A stretch of 64,000 bases of DNA, from NCBI RefSeq assembly GCF_003259745.1, contig NZ_QLMC01000004.1:779433-843432 (forward strand), read 5' to 3'. Origin of the DNA: Larkinella arboricola (GTDB taxonomy: Bacteria > Bacteroidota > Bacteroidia > Cytophagales > Spirosomataceae). Below the pieces are notes generated by a model. The model was not told where the DNA came from, ran no database searches, and saw nothing but the letters and a program-made list of their open reading frames with translations. Positions 33,927 through 43,178 of this stretch are shown in pieces; the first letter of the stretch is position 1, and each line of letters begins with the position of its first letter. The translations under genes were made by a program, and so were the position numbers.

Positions 33927-36900
33927 ATGACTCAACGCTTCTTATTCTTCTTGCTCTTTGGATTAACTCTCAGCATTTTTGCCACCGCGCAAACGACGAT
34001 CTTTAACGCCAGCCCCTCGGCTCAACCCGGCTCGGCCATCAGCCTGCAGGGACACTTCGGGGCCACGGCCAAAGCCTACCTCTATAAAGGCACCTCCACC
34101 TCGAGCATCACCTTGCCCATCCTGGTGCAGAGCGCCAACCAGGCCACCGTCCAGATCCCAGCCAACCTGGGCCTGGACCTCTACCAGGTCTGGATCACTG
34201 ACAACGGCCAGAACAGCCCCAAAGTCTTTGTCAACCAGGCCTGGGGTATGCACTTTGACTCCCCCGAGGTAGCCCCCGAAGGCACCCTGCGCATCTTCGG
34301 ACGCAACCTGCAACTGAGCACAGCCTCCCCCAAAGTACGCTTTGTAGCTTCCAATGGCACCTCCCTGAATGCCACCGTCCAGAGTGGAGACGCCTACTCG
34401 CTGACGGTGAAGGCCCCCAGCGGACTACAGCCCGGCAGCGTCTACAGCGTCTGGGTCACCAACGGCCTGGGCGGCTCGGTAGGCGAGACTAAGATGAGCA
34501 AGACCATCACCGCCATCAAAGCCGGCGCCGACTACTTTAAGCTCAATGTGGGCTGGGCTGCTAAACTGAACTTCTATCAGAATGTTTATAATGTAAAAAC
34601 TGACAAACGGTTAAGCATCAAAGCCAAGGGGGATGGCAATACCAGCGATTACAAAGCCATCCGTGATGCCATCAAGAAAGCCAATGCCGATGGGGGCGGC
34701 ATCGTGTACCTGCCTGAGGGCACCTACAAACTGGAGTTCCCCGACAACTTCGAGGGCATCCGTATGCTCGACCGGGTGGTGCTGCAGGGCGAAGGCCAGG
34801 ACAAAACCATCATCAAGTTTGGCTACAACACCAACTCCGATAAAGTAGGCGTTTATTGGGAAACCAAGATCAAACAGGCGGGCATAGCTGACCTGACGCT
34901 GCTCAATGTGGACAACGATGCCAGCATCATCACCAACATGCGGGGCAAAGGCAGTGAAATGTTTCTGCAACGCATCCGCTTTGACCTGGCCAAAAGCAAC
35001 TGGATCTGGTGGACCGAGTGTGATAAAATTCTCATTGCCAACTCGACGTTTACCCACGGGGTGGACAACCAGTTCAACTACCGGGGTCCCTTCATGCTCA
35101 ATGGCAGCACCAACTTTGTCTTTGCCAACAACCACATCACCTTTGCCGTCGACGGCATCAACATCGATGATACCCACGGGGGCGTCTTTGAGAACAACAA
35201 GATCTACCGCGATGGCTCGGCCCGTTACCCCACCACGCTGGTCAATCACGTGCTGGTGATGAACTTTGCCGACAACGTGGCCGTGCTCAACAATCTCTTC
35301 AAGGTCATCAACGGACCGGCTCAGAACAGCAACGATGGCGAGACGATCATCGCCGAAGGCGGAGGCAAGACCCGCCCCGATGAAGAGACGGGCACCGTCA
35401 GCGGGGCTTCGGCCACCACCCTGCGGGATGATAGTAAGAACTGGGGCACACCCAACCAAAACCCGGTAGTAGCCATTGTAAACGGCAAGGGCATGGGCCA
35501 GTGGCGCAAGATCGTCAGCCGCAAAGGCAACACGCTGACGCTGGACCGGGCCTGGGCGGTGGTGCCGGAGGCAGGCAGCCGGTATGCCATCTTCAACTGG
35601 GGTGCCCAGAACTGGCTCATCAAGGGCAACACCATGGAAGGTAACCGACGGGGCATCACCCTATATAAGAATGCCACCACCCAGGTGGCCATTGTCGACA
35701 ACACGCTGCTCAACAGCGGCTCGATTGACCTGATGCCTTCCCAGCAGATGCGGGGCAGTATGCAGACGTTGATTCCTATGTATAACAACCAGATTGTGGG
35801 CAACAATGTCTCGAACACCGACCGCAGCAATGGCAACTTCATTGGGATTCACCCGGTGCAGCACTCCCAGGAGAAGACCTTTGGGACGACCTCGATCGGG
35901 TTGGAGATGCGCGGCAACCGGCTGACGGCGGGAGTTCCCAATGTGGGGGCGGTGGTGGATGGAGATCCGTATCCGGAGGGGTATTTGAACTACCTGGAGT
36001 ACCACCCGCCGGGCAAGTTCTATGTTGATGAGCAGATTCCCTCGGTGCTGGGCAGCATCCTGGAGAACAACACGGCCATCAACTGTGATCATGCGATCTA
36101 CTTCAACAGTGGTACCTACAACACGTATGTGTGCAACACGGTGACGAGTAATGTGAAGAACCTGGTGAATGATGTGATCTTTGATAAGGTGAGCCACGGG
36201 GCGGTGCGGACGGGTTCGTGCACGCCGATAGCGGCTCAGTTAATCGCTAATGCCGGAGCCGATAAAAGAATGGTCTTGCCCACCAACAGTATTGTGATTA
36301 CGGGTGTGGCCACCAGCAGTCCGGCTGACAATATTGCCAGAGTATATTGGACAAAATTATCAGGACCTAATCCAGCTATAACGGGAGAAAACACTCTAAA
36401 GTTAGCACTTAGTAAAATGCAGGCTGGCACGTACGTATTCCGGTTGACTGTAATTGATAAAACCAATCGCCAGGTCACCGATGATGTAACGATTGTTGTC
36501 GCTCCGGCAGGTTCGTCTCAAACACCTTCGACAGAAGAACCCAGCGAACCATCGACGCCTAGTACGGGTCAGCAATCGGTGGCCAGCTTTAGTTTGATGA
36601 ACGCCGATACGGATAAGGAAATAAAAGTGATTTCGAATGGAGAGGTCTTAAACCTAGCGACGTTGCCGACGCGGAATCTGAACATTCGAGTGAATACCAA
36701 CCCCACGCTGGTAGGTTCGGTTAAGATGGAGCTGACGGGTAAGCAAACTAAAACCCAGACGGAAACGGATGCTCCTTACGCGTTGTTTGGCGATAACAAT
36801 GGAGACTATAAGAACTGGACGCCCAGTACAGGTAGTTACTCATTGAAAGCGACTCCCTATACAGACGGTGCTGCCAAGGGAACTGCTGGTAAAGCTTTAA

Positions 36901-37613
36901 CCATCAACTTTACGGTGGTGTCCTCATCGACTTCTCCTTCTCAAACGCCGGAGTCTTCGCCTAGCCCGGGTCAGCAATCGGTGGTCAGTTTTAGTTTGAT
37001 GAATGCCGATACGGACAAGGAAATAAAAGTGCTGTCTACGGGGGCGGTCTTAAACCTAGCGACGTTGCCGACGCGGAATCTGAACATCCGTGTCAACACC
37101 AACCCTACGACCGTCGGGTCGGTCAAGATGGAACTGACAGGTAGACAGACCAGAACCCAGACGGAAACGGATGCTCCTTATGCATTATTTGCTGATAACA
37201 ATGGAGACTATAAGAACTGGACACCCAGTACAGGTAGTTACTCGTTGAAAGCGACTCCCTATACAGACGGTGCTGCCAGGGGAACCGCTGGGAAAGCTTT
37301 AACCATCAACTTTACGGTGGTTAATCAATCATCTGCCCGAATCAGTGCCGAGGATGATGCAGAGACAGAAGGTCTGGTGATCAAGACCTATCCCAACCCT
37401 TTTATTGATTCCTTTACGCTGGAGGTGAAAGGAAGAGAAGATGGGAAATTACCGGTGGTGATCTATGATGCCTATGGTAGAGCCGTACTGCAACTGACTG
37501 ATATTCAGCCTGGCCAATTAGTTCAGTTTGGCAGCGAATATGCCCCGGGACTGTATTTATTGCAGGTGGGTGAGGGTAAGCTGGCTAAGCGGCATAAGCT
37601 GATGAAAAATTGA
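33927..37613 (+). CDS. T9SS-exported right-handed beta-helix protein (pectate-lyase superfamily)
   Basis: 1228 aa, secreted by the type IX system. Signal peptide MTQRFLFFLLFGLTLSIFAT. IPT/Ig-like domains come first (about 20-200). A beta-helix of the Pectate_lyase_3 type follows from about 230 to 770, with KGDGNTSDYKAIRDAIKKAN and GGGIVYLPEGTYKL at its start and many N-rich coils. A PKD-like domain is at about 775-855, then two tandem 134-residue-period Ig-like modules (about 880-1135). A C-terminal sorting domain ends the protein (TYPNPFIDSFTLEVKG, then YAPGLYLLQVGEG, KLMKN). It could cut or bind the polymer made by this locus; the reaction is not proven. Base use changes sharply near 36237, at the end of the helix. 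Confidence 0.87.
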   Translation: MTQRFLFFLLFGLTLSIFATAQTTIFNASPSAQPGSAISLQGHFGATAKAYLYKGTSTSSITLPILVQSANQATVQIPANLGLDLYQVWITDNGQNSPKVFVNQAWGMHFDSPEVAPEGTLRIFGRNLQLSTASPKVRFVASNGTSLNATVQSGDAYSLTVKAPSGLQPGSVYSVWVTNGLGGSVGETKMSKTITAIKAGADYFKLNVGWAAKLNFYQNVYNVKTDKRLSIKAKGDGNTSDYKAIRDAIKKANADGGGIVYLPEGTYKLEFPDNFEGIRMLDRVVLQGEGQDKTIIKFGYNTNSDKVGVYWETKIKQAGIADLTLLNVDNDASIITNMRGKGSEMFLQRIRFDLAKSNWIWWTECDKILIANSTFTHGVDNQFNYRGPFMLNGSTNFVFANNHITFAVDGINIDDTHGGVFENNKIYRDGSARYPTTLVNHVLVMNFADNVAVLNNLFKVINGPAQNSNDGETIIAEGGGKTRPDEETGTVSGASATTLRDDSKNWGTPNQNPVVAIVNGKGMGQWRKIVSRKGNTLTLDRAWAVVPEAGSRYAIFNWGAQNWLIKGNTMEGNRRGITLYKNATTQVAIVDNTLLNSGSIDLMPSQQMRGSMQTLIPMYNNQIVGNNVSNTDRSNGNFIGIHPVQHSQEKTFGTTSIGLEMRGNRLTAGVPNVGAVVDGDPYPEGYLNYLEYHPPGKFYVDEQIPSVLGSILENNTAINCDHAIYFNSGTYNTYVCNTVTSNVKNLVNDVIFDKVSHGAVRTGSCTPIAAQLIANAGADKRMVLPTNSIVITGVATSSPADNIARVYWTKLSGPNPAITGENTLKLALSKMQAGTYVFRLTVIDKTNRQVTDDVTIVVAPAGSSQTPSTEEPSEPSTPSTGQQSVASFSLMNADTDKEIKVISNGEVLNLATLPTRNLNIRVNTNPTLVGSVKMELTGKQTKTQTETDAPYALFGDNNGDYKNWTPSTGSYSLKATPYTDGAAKGTAGKALTINFTVVSSSTSPSQTPESSPSPGQQSVVSFSLMNADTDKEIKVLSTGAVLNLATLPTRNLNIRVNTNPTTVGSVKMELTGRQTRTQTETDAPYALFADNNGDYKNWTPSTGSYSLKATPYTDGAARGTAGKALTINFTVVNQSSARISAEDDAETEGLVIKTYPNPFIDSFTLEVKGREDGKLPVVIYDAYGRAVLQLTDIQPGQLVQFGSEYAPGLYLLQVGEGKLAKRHKLMKN
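36567..37322 (+). repeat. Tandem 402-base repeat inside the beta-helix gene
   Basis: Two copies, starting at 36567 and 36969, encode nearly identical Ig-like modules (SFSLMNADTDKEIKV, then WTPSTGSYSLKATPYTDGA). The high nucleotide identity suggests a recent duplication or ongoing recombination. Confidence 0.9.
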
Positions 37614-37661
37614 TCCTGAGTATCGGATAATCAGGTTTTAATAGACAGTTCGTAAAAACTT

Positions 37662-37713
37662 ATATGCCTTAGCTTCAACCATGCATGGTTGAAGCTAAGG
37701 CATATTTTATTTA
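37662..37713 (+). terminator. Perfect 44-base palindrome with T-rich tail
   Basis: The arms 37662-37683 and 37684-37705 are exact reverse complements with no spacer (centre CATG|CATG), followed by TTTATTT. It lies 49 bases after the beta-helix gene and most likely ends its transcript. Symmetry on both strands would also fit a protein-binding or recombination site. Confidence 0.7.
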
Positions 37714-38447
37714 AAGCTGGAACGAGTCAGTGCCTTTTCAAACAGTGCTTGGATAAATTATTGACAGGATGAGTTTTGTTTTTATTTTAAGGAAATTTAA
37801 TGTCTGTTTATTAAATGAATTTTAATCTTGGGCCTATCTATAGCTTGAAAGAGATTTTATGCGCTTCCAAATAGAAGATAATAGAATTTTTGAAAAAGGT
37901 GTTTTGTCTGATAAATTGAAATGTTCAGGGGAATGTCTAAAAAAAACGCCTAAAAAAGATTGTTAAGGCAAAAGCCCTATTTGTCTGATAAAATCATTTT
38001 ACTAATAAACGTTTTATTTAAATAAAGAGACGTTTAGAGACTTGCAAACGGCTACACAGCCCCTGTCAACTGCTTTTTTGTTATGTATTAAAACTTTTGG
38101 TTACATTTTGACTATAAATAACATGATTAGGTTAGCATTTGTTAGGTAATCAAAAATACTCAAAACCTTTGTCTGATAATTGAGAATGGGTAAGTGGTAT
38201 GCTAAACAATGGCGTAAATCTCAGATTTTTACAACTATACCAGCAGACGAAGCTCTTTTTTCAATAGACGACTTCTGCTTGTTAATAATCAAATCAGACC
38301 TGAAGGAGTTGATTTGATTATTTTTTTGCCTATTAGTGTGTAATATGTTGTCTATGAGCGTAATAGAGTACTTATAGTTTTCTCCCCGTCTTCAGCCGAT
38401 AAAAATTGGCTCTCGTGTTAATCATAGAACTTTTATTGAACGGTACT

Positions 38448-38480
38448 CATATTTTTTAAACAAATTGTTTAAAAAATATG
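38448..38480. repeat. 33-base AT-rich perfect inverted repeat
   Basis: Arms CATATTTTTTAAACAA (38448-38463) and TTGTTTAAAAAATATG (38465-38480) around one base. There is no GC stem, so it is not a terminator; a dyad operator or DNA-bending site is possible. Confidence 0.75.
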
Positions 38481-38876
38481 AATTATGTTAGAAAAGTGCA
38501 GTTTGTAAAAGCCTAATGATTGTTTTAAATCTCTTGTTGACTTATTTAGTGTTATAAGAAGTTTAATCTATTGTCAATTCGCAATCATATTTTTAGTGTT
38601 TATGATGATTATTGGCTTATTGATCTTATTATTAGACCAAACACATCACAAATAGACTTCAATTTTTTTAATACTACATCATAAGTAAATGCTACTGAGT
38701 ACTTGTAATAATGTACTAGCTCGGGTTAAAATCTGAATTTGAAGGGCCTGAACATTTGGGTTTAAGGCCGGTTTTACCCCCATAATATACTCTGTAGTTT
38801 TTTATTTTTAGTGTTTAGCTGAGCGAAAGCTCGTGCATTTATTGTAACATCTTTACTTTTAAAATTTGTCCTATCT

Positions 38877-41800
38877 ATGGAACAACTATCCCCAAAAAGG
38901 AGGAGCTATAAGCTCTTTGCTTATTATTTAATTCTGCTAACACTGCTGCAATTTTCAACCAATGCCCAGAACCTGACGGGTTTTACTCTTCTTAACTCCA
39001 GGACCAATACCGAGATGGGGGCTTTGCAGAATGGTAGTATCATCAATCTTAGTGTGACGGGCAACCTGCTCAATGTTCGGGCTAATGTTAATTCCTCAGC
39101 GGTCACCCAGGTTGTCTTTGATTTGGATGGAAATGCTGATTTTAGAACGGAAAAAGAACCTCCTTTTACCTTGGCGGGCGATAAGGAGGGCGATCCGCAT
39201 GACTGGTCGCCATCTCTGGGGGTCCATACACTCAAAGCAACGCCCTACAATGCTGAGGGGGAAGCAGGCACACCACTGGTTGTTACCTTTACAGTTGTTG
39301 CCTCCACATCAACGGGCGATGACAAACCCGATGCTGATGGACTGACCGGTTTTACCCTGATTGATGCCTCGACGAGTACAGATTTACTTCAACTAAAGAA
39401 TGGAGAAGTAATTGACCTGACTAAAACAGGGACGCTACTGAATGTGCGGGCCAATACCAATTCATCGCGCATTAGTAAAGTGGTCTTCGCGCTGGATGAT
39501 AACGACAACTTCCGGACGGAAACCGTGGCTCCTTATACGCTGGCGGGTGATACAGATCAAGGACACTATGACTGGACGCCTTCTCTGGGTTCTCATACGC
39601 TCAAGGCAACGCCGTATGGGCCGGCAGGGGAGGTCGGAACACCGCTGATCGTGAGCTTCACGGTAATTGCCAGTACACCCGATAATAATGCGTTAACCGG
39701 CTTTACGCTGATTAGTGCCAGCACGAATACCGATCTGGGTCCGTTGCAGAATGGTACCCAGATTGACCTGAGATTAACGGGGGAGATGCTAAACGTTCGG
39801 GCTAATACTAATTCTTCCACGATTAGCAAAGTCGTTTTTGCTTTGGATGGCAACGAGAACTTTCGTACCGAGACGGTAGCTCCTTACACGCTGGCGGGTG
39901 ATGCAGATCAGGGCCACTATGACTGGACGCCCTCCCTGGGACCCCATACACTCAAGGCGACGCCGTATAACGCTTCGGGCGAAGCCGGTACTCCACTAAC
40001 GGTTACGTTTACGGTTATTTCCAGTGATTCTCCTCAGGAAGAACCGGGTGATAACCACACCCCAGCCAATGTAGTTGTGCAGGGTGAATTGAGAAAATGG
40101 CACAAGATCACGCTGGCTATTGAAGGACCCGAAAGTTCAGAAACTGCAGCTGAAAATCCCTTCCTGAACTACCGCCTGAACGTAACCTTTACCAAAGGCG
40201 CTAAACGCTACGTAGTACCGGGCTACTTTGCCGCCGATGGCAACGCCAGCCAGACCAGTGCCAGTTCCGGTAATATCTGGAAAGTCCATTTCTCACCCGA
40301 TGAAACCGGGGTCTGGAACTATACCATCTCCATGCGCAAAGGAACCAACATTGCCGTCAGCGACGATGCCAATGCCGGCAACGCTGTTGAACTCGTAGAT
40401 GGCAAGTCGGGCAGGTTTACCGTACAGGCGACCAATAAAACCGGTACTGACCTGCGGGCCAAAGGGCGCCTTAAGTATGTGGGCGAGCGTTACATGCAGT
40501 TTGCCGAAACGGGTGAATACTTTATCAAAGGGGGCGTCGACTCACCCGAGAACTTCCTTTCGTACGCCGACTTTGATAATACCACCAACATTGGTAACCG
40601 GCGCAAAACCTGGGGTCCACACGTAAAGGACTGGAAAGAAGGTGACCCCAACTGGCAGGGTGGTAAAGGTAAGGGCATCATCGGGGCCGTCAATTACCTG
40701 GCCAGCCAGCAGATGAACGTTTTCTCCTTCATTACGATGGGCGTTAATGGTGATGACCGCAACGTCTATCCGTATGTGAGCCCGAACGATTTTTCGCGGT
40801 TTGACTGCTCGAAGCTCGATCAGTGGGAAACCGTCTTTGAACACGGTGAGAAGCTGGGCATGTATCTGCACTTTAAGACTCAGGAACGGGAAAACTGCAC
40901 GCTGTTGGATGGCGGCAATGTCGGCACGCAGCGCAAGCTCTACTACCGGGAGCTGATTGCCCGCTTTGGTCACCACCTGGCCTTGAACTGGAACATGGGC
41001 GAAGAGAATATCCAGACCACCCAGCAACGCAGGGACATGGCGCAGTACTTCTACGAGCATGATCCGTATAAGAACCACATTGTTATTCATACCAACGTCA
41101 AGCAACAGGGTGAAGTGTATACCCCTTTGCTGGGTGATAAGGCAGATTATACGGGCGTTTCCATTCAGACCGACTGGAATAATGTCTACAAGGAAACGCT
41201 GGAATGGGTAGAAAAATCGACTAAAGCCGGTAAGAAGTGGATTGTGGCCAACGATGAACAGAACTCCGTGGGGGTAGCCTGCGATGCCGATTATAGAGGT
41301 AACCGGGGGATTATTCCTGACAACCAGGATCAGATTCGCAAAGAATGTTTGTGGGGCAACCTGATGGCAGGTGGTGCCGGGATTGAATATTACTTCGGAG
41401 GCCATACGGGCGAAACCGACCTGGCGGCTGAAGATTACCGTTCGCGGGCCAAAATGTACCGCTTTACCCGCTACGCGATGGACTTTTTCCGCAGCTACGT
41501 TCCGCTGAAAGACGTTGTGCCGATGGATAACTCCAACCGGGGCTGGGTGTTAGGACAGGAAGGTAAATTGTATGTCTTGTACCTGAAGGATGGCGGAACG
41601 GCCCATATCAACACGGGTGGCGGTACGTACACGGTTCAGTGGTATGACCCGCGTAACGGAGGCAGTCTGCAAGACGGTACGGTTCGAACTATTTCGGGCA
41701 AAGGCAGCAGGTCAATTGGCTTTCCGCCCAACTCATTTCTGTTACAGGATTGGGTTGTTCTGATTAAAAGCGCAGCGTACGAGTCTGATGAACCGGAGCA

Positions 41801-42548
41801 GCCCGCAACAAGCGTTTACCGGATCAATGCCGGAGGAGAGGCTTATACGACGTCAGATGGAAAAGTGTTCAGTGCGGATAGCTATGTCAATGGAGGAGAT
41901 GTCTACTCAAGCTTTGTTGGTGAAGACATCAAGAATACGGTCGACGATGATCTTTATAAAAAAGAACGGTATGGAAACTTTTCGTACAATCTACCGGTCG
42001 CCAACGGGACTTACCAGGTAATTCTGCACTTTGCCGAAGTGTATACCAGAGGAGCCGGTCAGCGGAAGTTTAATGTAGATATAGAGGGCGAACGCAAACT
42101 GACGGAATTTGATGTCTTCACTAAAGCTGGTGGTGATTTTTCCGCGATCAGAGAGACGTTCACCACAACCGTACGGGATGGTATGCTGAACATCAATTTC
42201 TCGCGGGGCAGTGCCAACAACGCGAAGGTATCGGCTATTGAGGTAGTTGGCGTAGGGGCTACCACGGCCCGGTTAAGTTCCGGTATCAGCGCGGAAACAG
42301 CCGGTCTACAAATCACGTCGTATCCTAATCCATTCAACGAGTCGTTTACGATTCGGGTTAAAGGCCGGGGAGAAGGCCCCTTGCCCGTGGTGATTTATGA
42401 TACGTATGGCCGGGTGGTACAGCAGTTGGCGGATATACAGACCGAACAGGTAATCCACTTAGGAAAGGGATATGTACCGGGCTTATACATCCTGCAGGTT
42501 GGCGAAGGCGTGGGGGCCAAACAGTATAAGCTGATGAAGCACCAATAA
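38877..42548 (+). CDS. T9SS-exported DUF5060/malectin glycoside-hydrolase-like protein
   Basis: 1223 aa. The signal peptide is long (core about residues 13-30, ending near STNAQ). Three tandem Ig-like modules (about 33-385) have periods of 123 and 117 residues and resemble those of the beta-helix protein. A DUF5060-like domain follows (about 395-510; VVVQGELRKWHKITLAIEGP), then a putative catalytic barrel (about 520-960; YMQFAETGEYFIKGGVDSPE, and LALNWNMGEEN near 700 with acidic residues). A malectin-type carbohydrate-binding domain is near 980-1130 (RINAGGEAYTTSDGKVFSAD). The end is a T9SS sorting domain (SYPNPFNESFTIRVKG, GLYILQVGEG, YKLMK). A role in cutting the locus polymer is inference; the substrate is unknown. 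Confidence 0.85.
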   Translation: MEQLSPKRRSYKLFAYYLILLTLLQFSTNAQNLTGFTLLNSRTNTEMGALQNGSIINLSVTGNLLNVRANVNSSAVTQVVFDLDGNADFRTEKEPPFTLAGDKEGDPHDWSPSLGVHTLKATPYNAEGEAGTPLVVTFTVVASTSTGDDKPDADGLTGFTLIDASTSTDLLQLKNGEVIDLTKTGTLLNVRANTNSSRISKVVFALDDNDNFRTETVAPYTLAGDTDQGHYDWTPSLGSHTLKATPYGPAGEVGTPLIVSFTVIASTPDNNALTGFTLISASTNTDLGPLQNGTQIDLRLTGEMLNVRANTNSSTISKVVFALDGNENFRTETVAPYTLAGDADQGHYDWTPSLGPHTLKATPYNASGEAGTPLTVTFTVISSDSPQEEPGDNHTPANVVVQGELRKWHKITLAIEGPESSETAAENPFLNYRLNVTFTKGAKRYVVPGYFAADGNASQTSASSGNIWKVHFSPDETGVWNYTISMRKGTNIAVSDDANAGNAVELVDGKSGRFTVQATNKTGTDLRAKGRLKYVGERYMQFAETGEYFIKGGVDSPENFLSYADFDNTTNIGNRRKTWGPHVKDWKEGDPNWQGGKGKGIIGAVNYLASQQMNVFSFITMGVNGDDRNVYPYVSPNDFSRFDCSKLDQWETVFEHGEKLGMYLHFKTQERENCTLLDGGNVGTQRKLYYRELIARFGHHLALNWNMGEENIQTTQQRRDMAQYFYEHDPYKNHIVIHTNVKQQGEVYTPLLGDKADYTGVSIQTDWNNVYKETLEWVEKSTKAGKKWIVANDEQNSVGVACDADYRGNRGIIPDNQDQIRKECLWGNLMAGGAGIEYYFGGHTGETDLAAEDYRSRAKMYRFTRYAMDFFRSYVPLKDVVPMDNSNRGWVLGQEGKLYVLYLKDGGTAHINTGGGTYTVQWYDPRNGGSLQDGTVRTISGKGSRSIGFPPNSFLLQDWVVLIKSAAYESDEPEQPATSVYRINAGGEAYTTSDGKVFSADSYVNGGDVYSSFVGEDIKNTVDDDLYKKERYGNFSYNLPVANGTYQVILHFAEVYTRGAGQRKFNVDIEGERKLTEFDVFTKAGGDFSAIRETFTTTVRDGMLNINFSRGSANNAKVSAIEVVGVGATTARLSSGISAETAGLQITSYPNPFNESFTIRVKGRGEGPLPVVIYDTYGRVVQQLADIQTEQVIHLGKGYVPGLYILQVGEGVGAKQYKLMKHQ
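38973..40020 (+). repeat. Three tandem Ig-like module repeats inside the DUF5060 gene
   Basis: Copies begin at 38973, 39342 and 39693 (369- and 351-base spacing). Each reads LTGFTL, then a DWTPSLG-type turn and HTLKATPY. Copies 2 and 3 are the closest pair. Confidence 0.85.
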
Positions 42549-43178
42549 ATAGTCAGACTTAAATAAGCAGTTCCGAAAAGCCGCTCAGGTGAAACGAAAT
42601 TCGTTGCACCTGAGCGGCTTTTCATTGATGAATAATCCGCCCCTCGAAACCACGGGCATGACACAGGCCGATAGCGAGCGGTTAGCGGTAGTCCTGGCAA
42701 GTGTGGGGAGTTGCAAGTCAATGAGCTACTGGTGTTGGATGGCACCCTGAAAAAATACTATTTTCTCGATTCATCACTTCGTGCTATCGTCTGGCAACAA
42801 GCCTTGTATTATTATATATTGTATCGTTTCCGGAAGACCATTAAGTAAATAAGTATGATAGTTATCAGAACTTAGGATAATAGTTTTTATACTTACAAAC
42901 TGATACGCTGTCTTTACGCTTGCGGAAAAGCAGAAATGGGAATATTATAACAAGTTAGTGTCTTACCGAATCAGATTTAGACCGCTACCGTGCCGTTAAA
43001 GTATTATCTATTCCTGAATCGCCCTGATTCTAATTCGCACAGCTCGATTCCGTGCAGTTTATGCGGTTGCCTCAACGAGTCATAATAAATCTATCAATAG
43101 GCCGGGGAATGGTGTTATCTTTTCCACGATGTTTCTCCGGCTACTGAAAGGCAGAATTAAAATTTTCTAACGCAGGCT
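42549..43178. other. Gap between the DUF5060 gene and the Wzi-like gene
   Basis: 630 bases. After the terminator, a short open reading (to the stop at 42846-42848, including LLVLDGTLKKYYFLDSSLRA) has gene-like wording but no start codon and no known family, so it may be a decayed gene. The rest shows no feature. Confidence 0.4.
42575..42623 (+). terminator. Rho-independent terminator of the DUF5060 gene
   Basis: The 17-base arms GAAAAGCCGCTCAGGTG (42575-42591) and its exact complement (42607-42623) include a TTTTC end. It starts 26 bases after the stop codon and can act in both directions. Confidence 0.85.

Larger units (their letters stand above)
37614..38876. other. 1.26-kb AT-rich gap between the two T9SS cargo genes
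   Basis: No gene. It contains a 44-base palindromic terminator, a 33-base AT palindrome and three copies of a TTGTCTGATAA motif (37905, 37981, 38169). The 38600-38876 part could be a long leader for the following gene. Confidence 0.5.
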
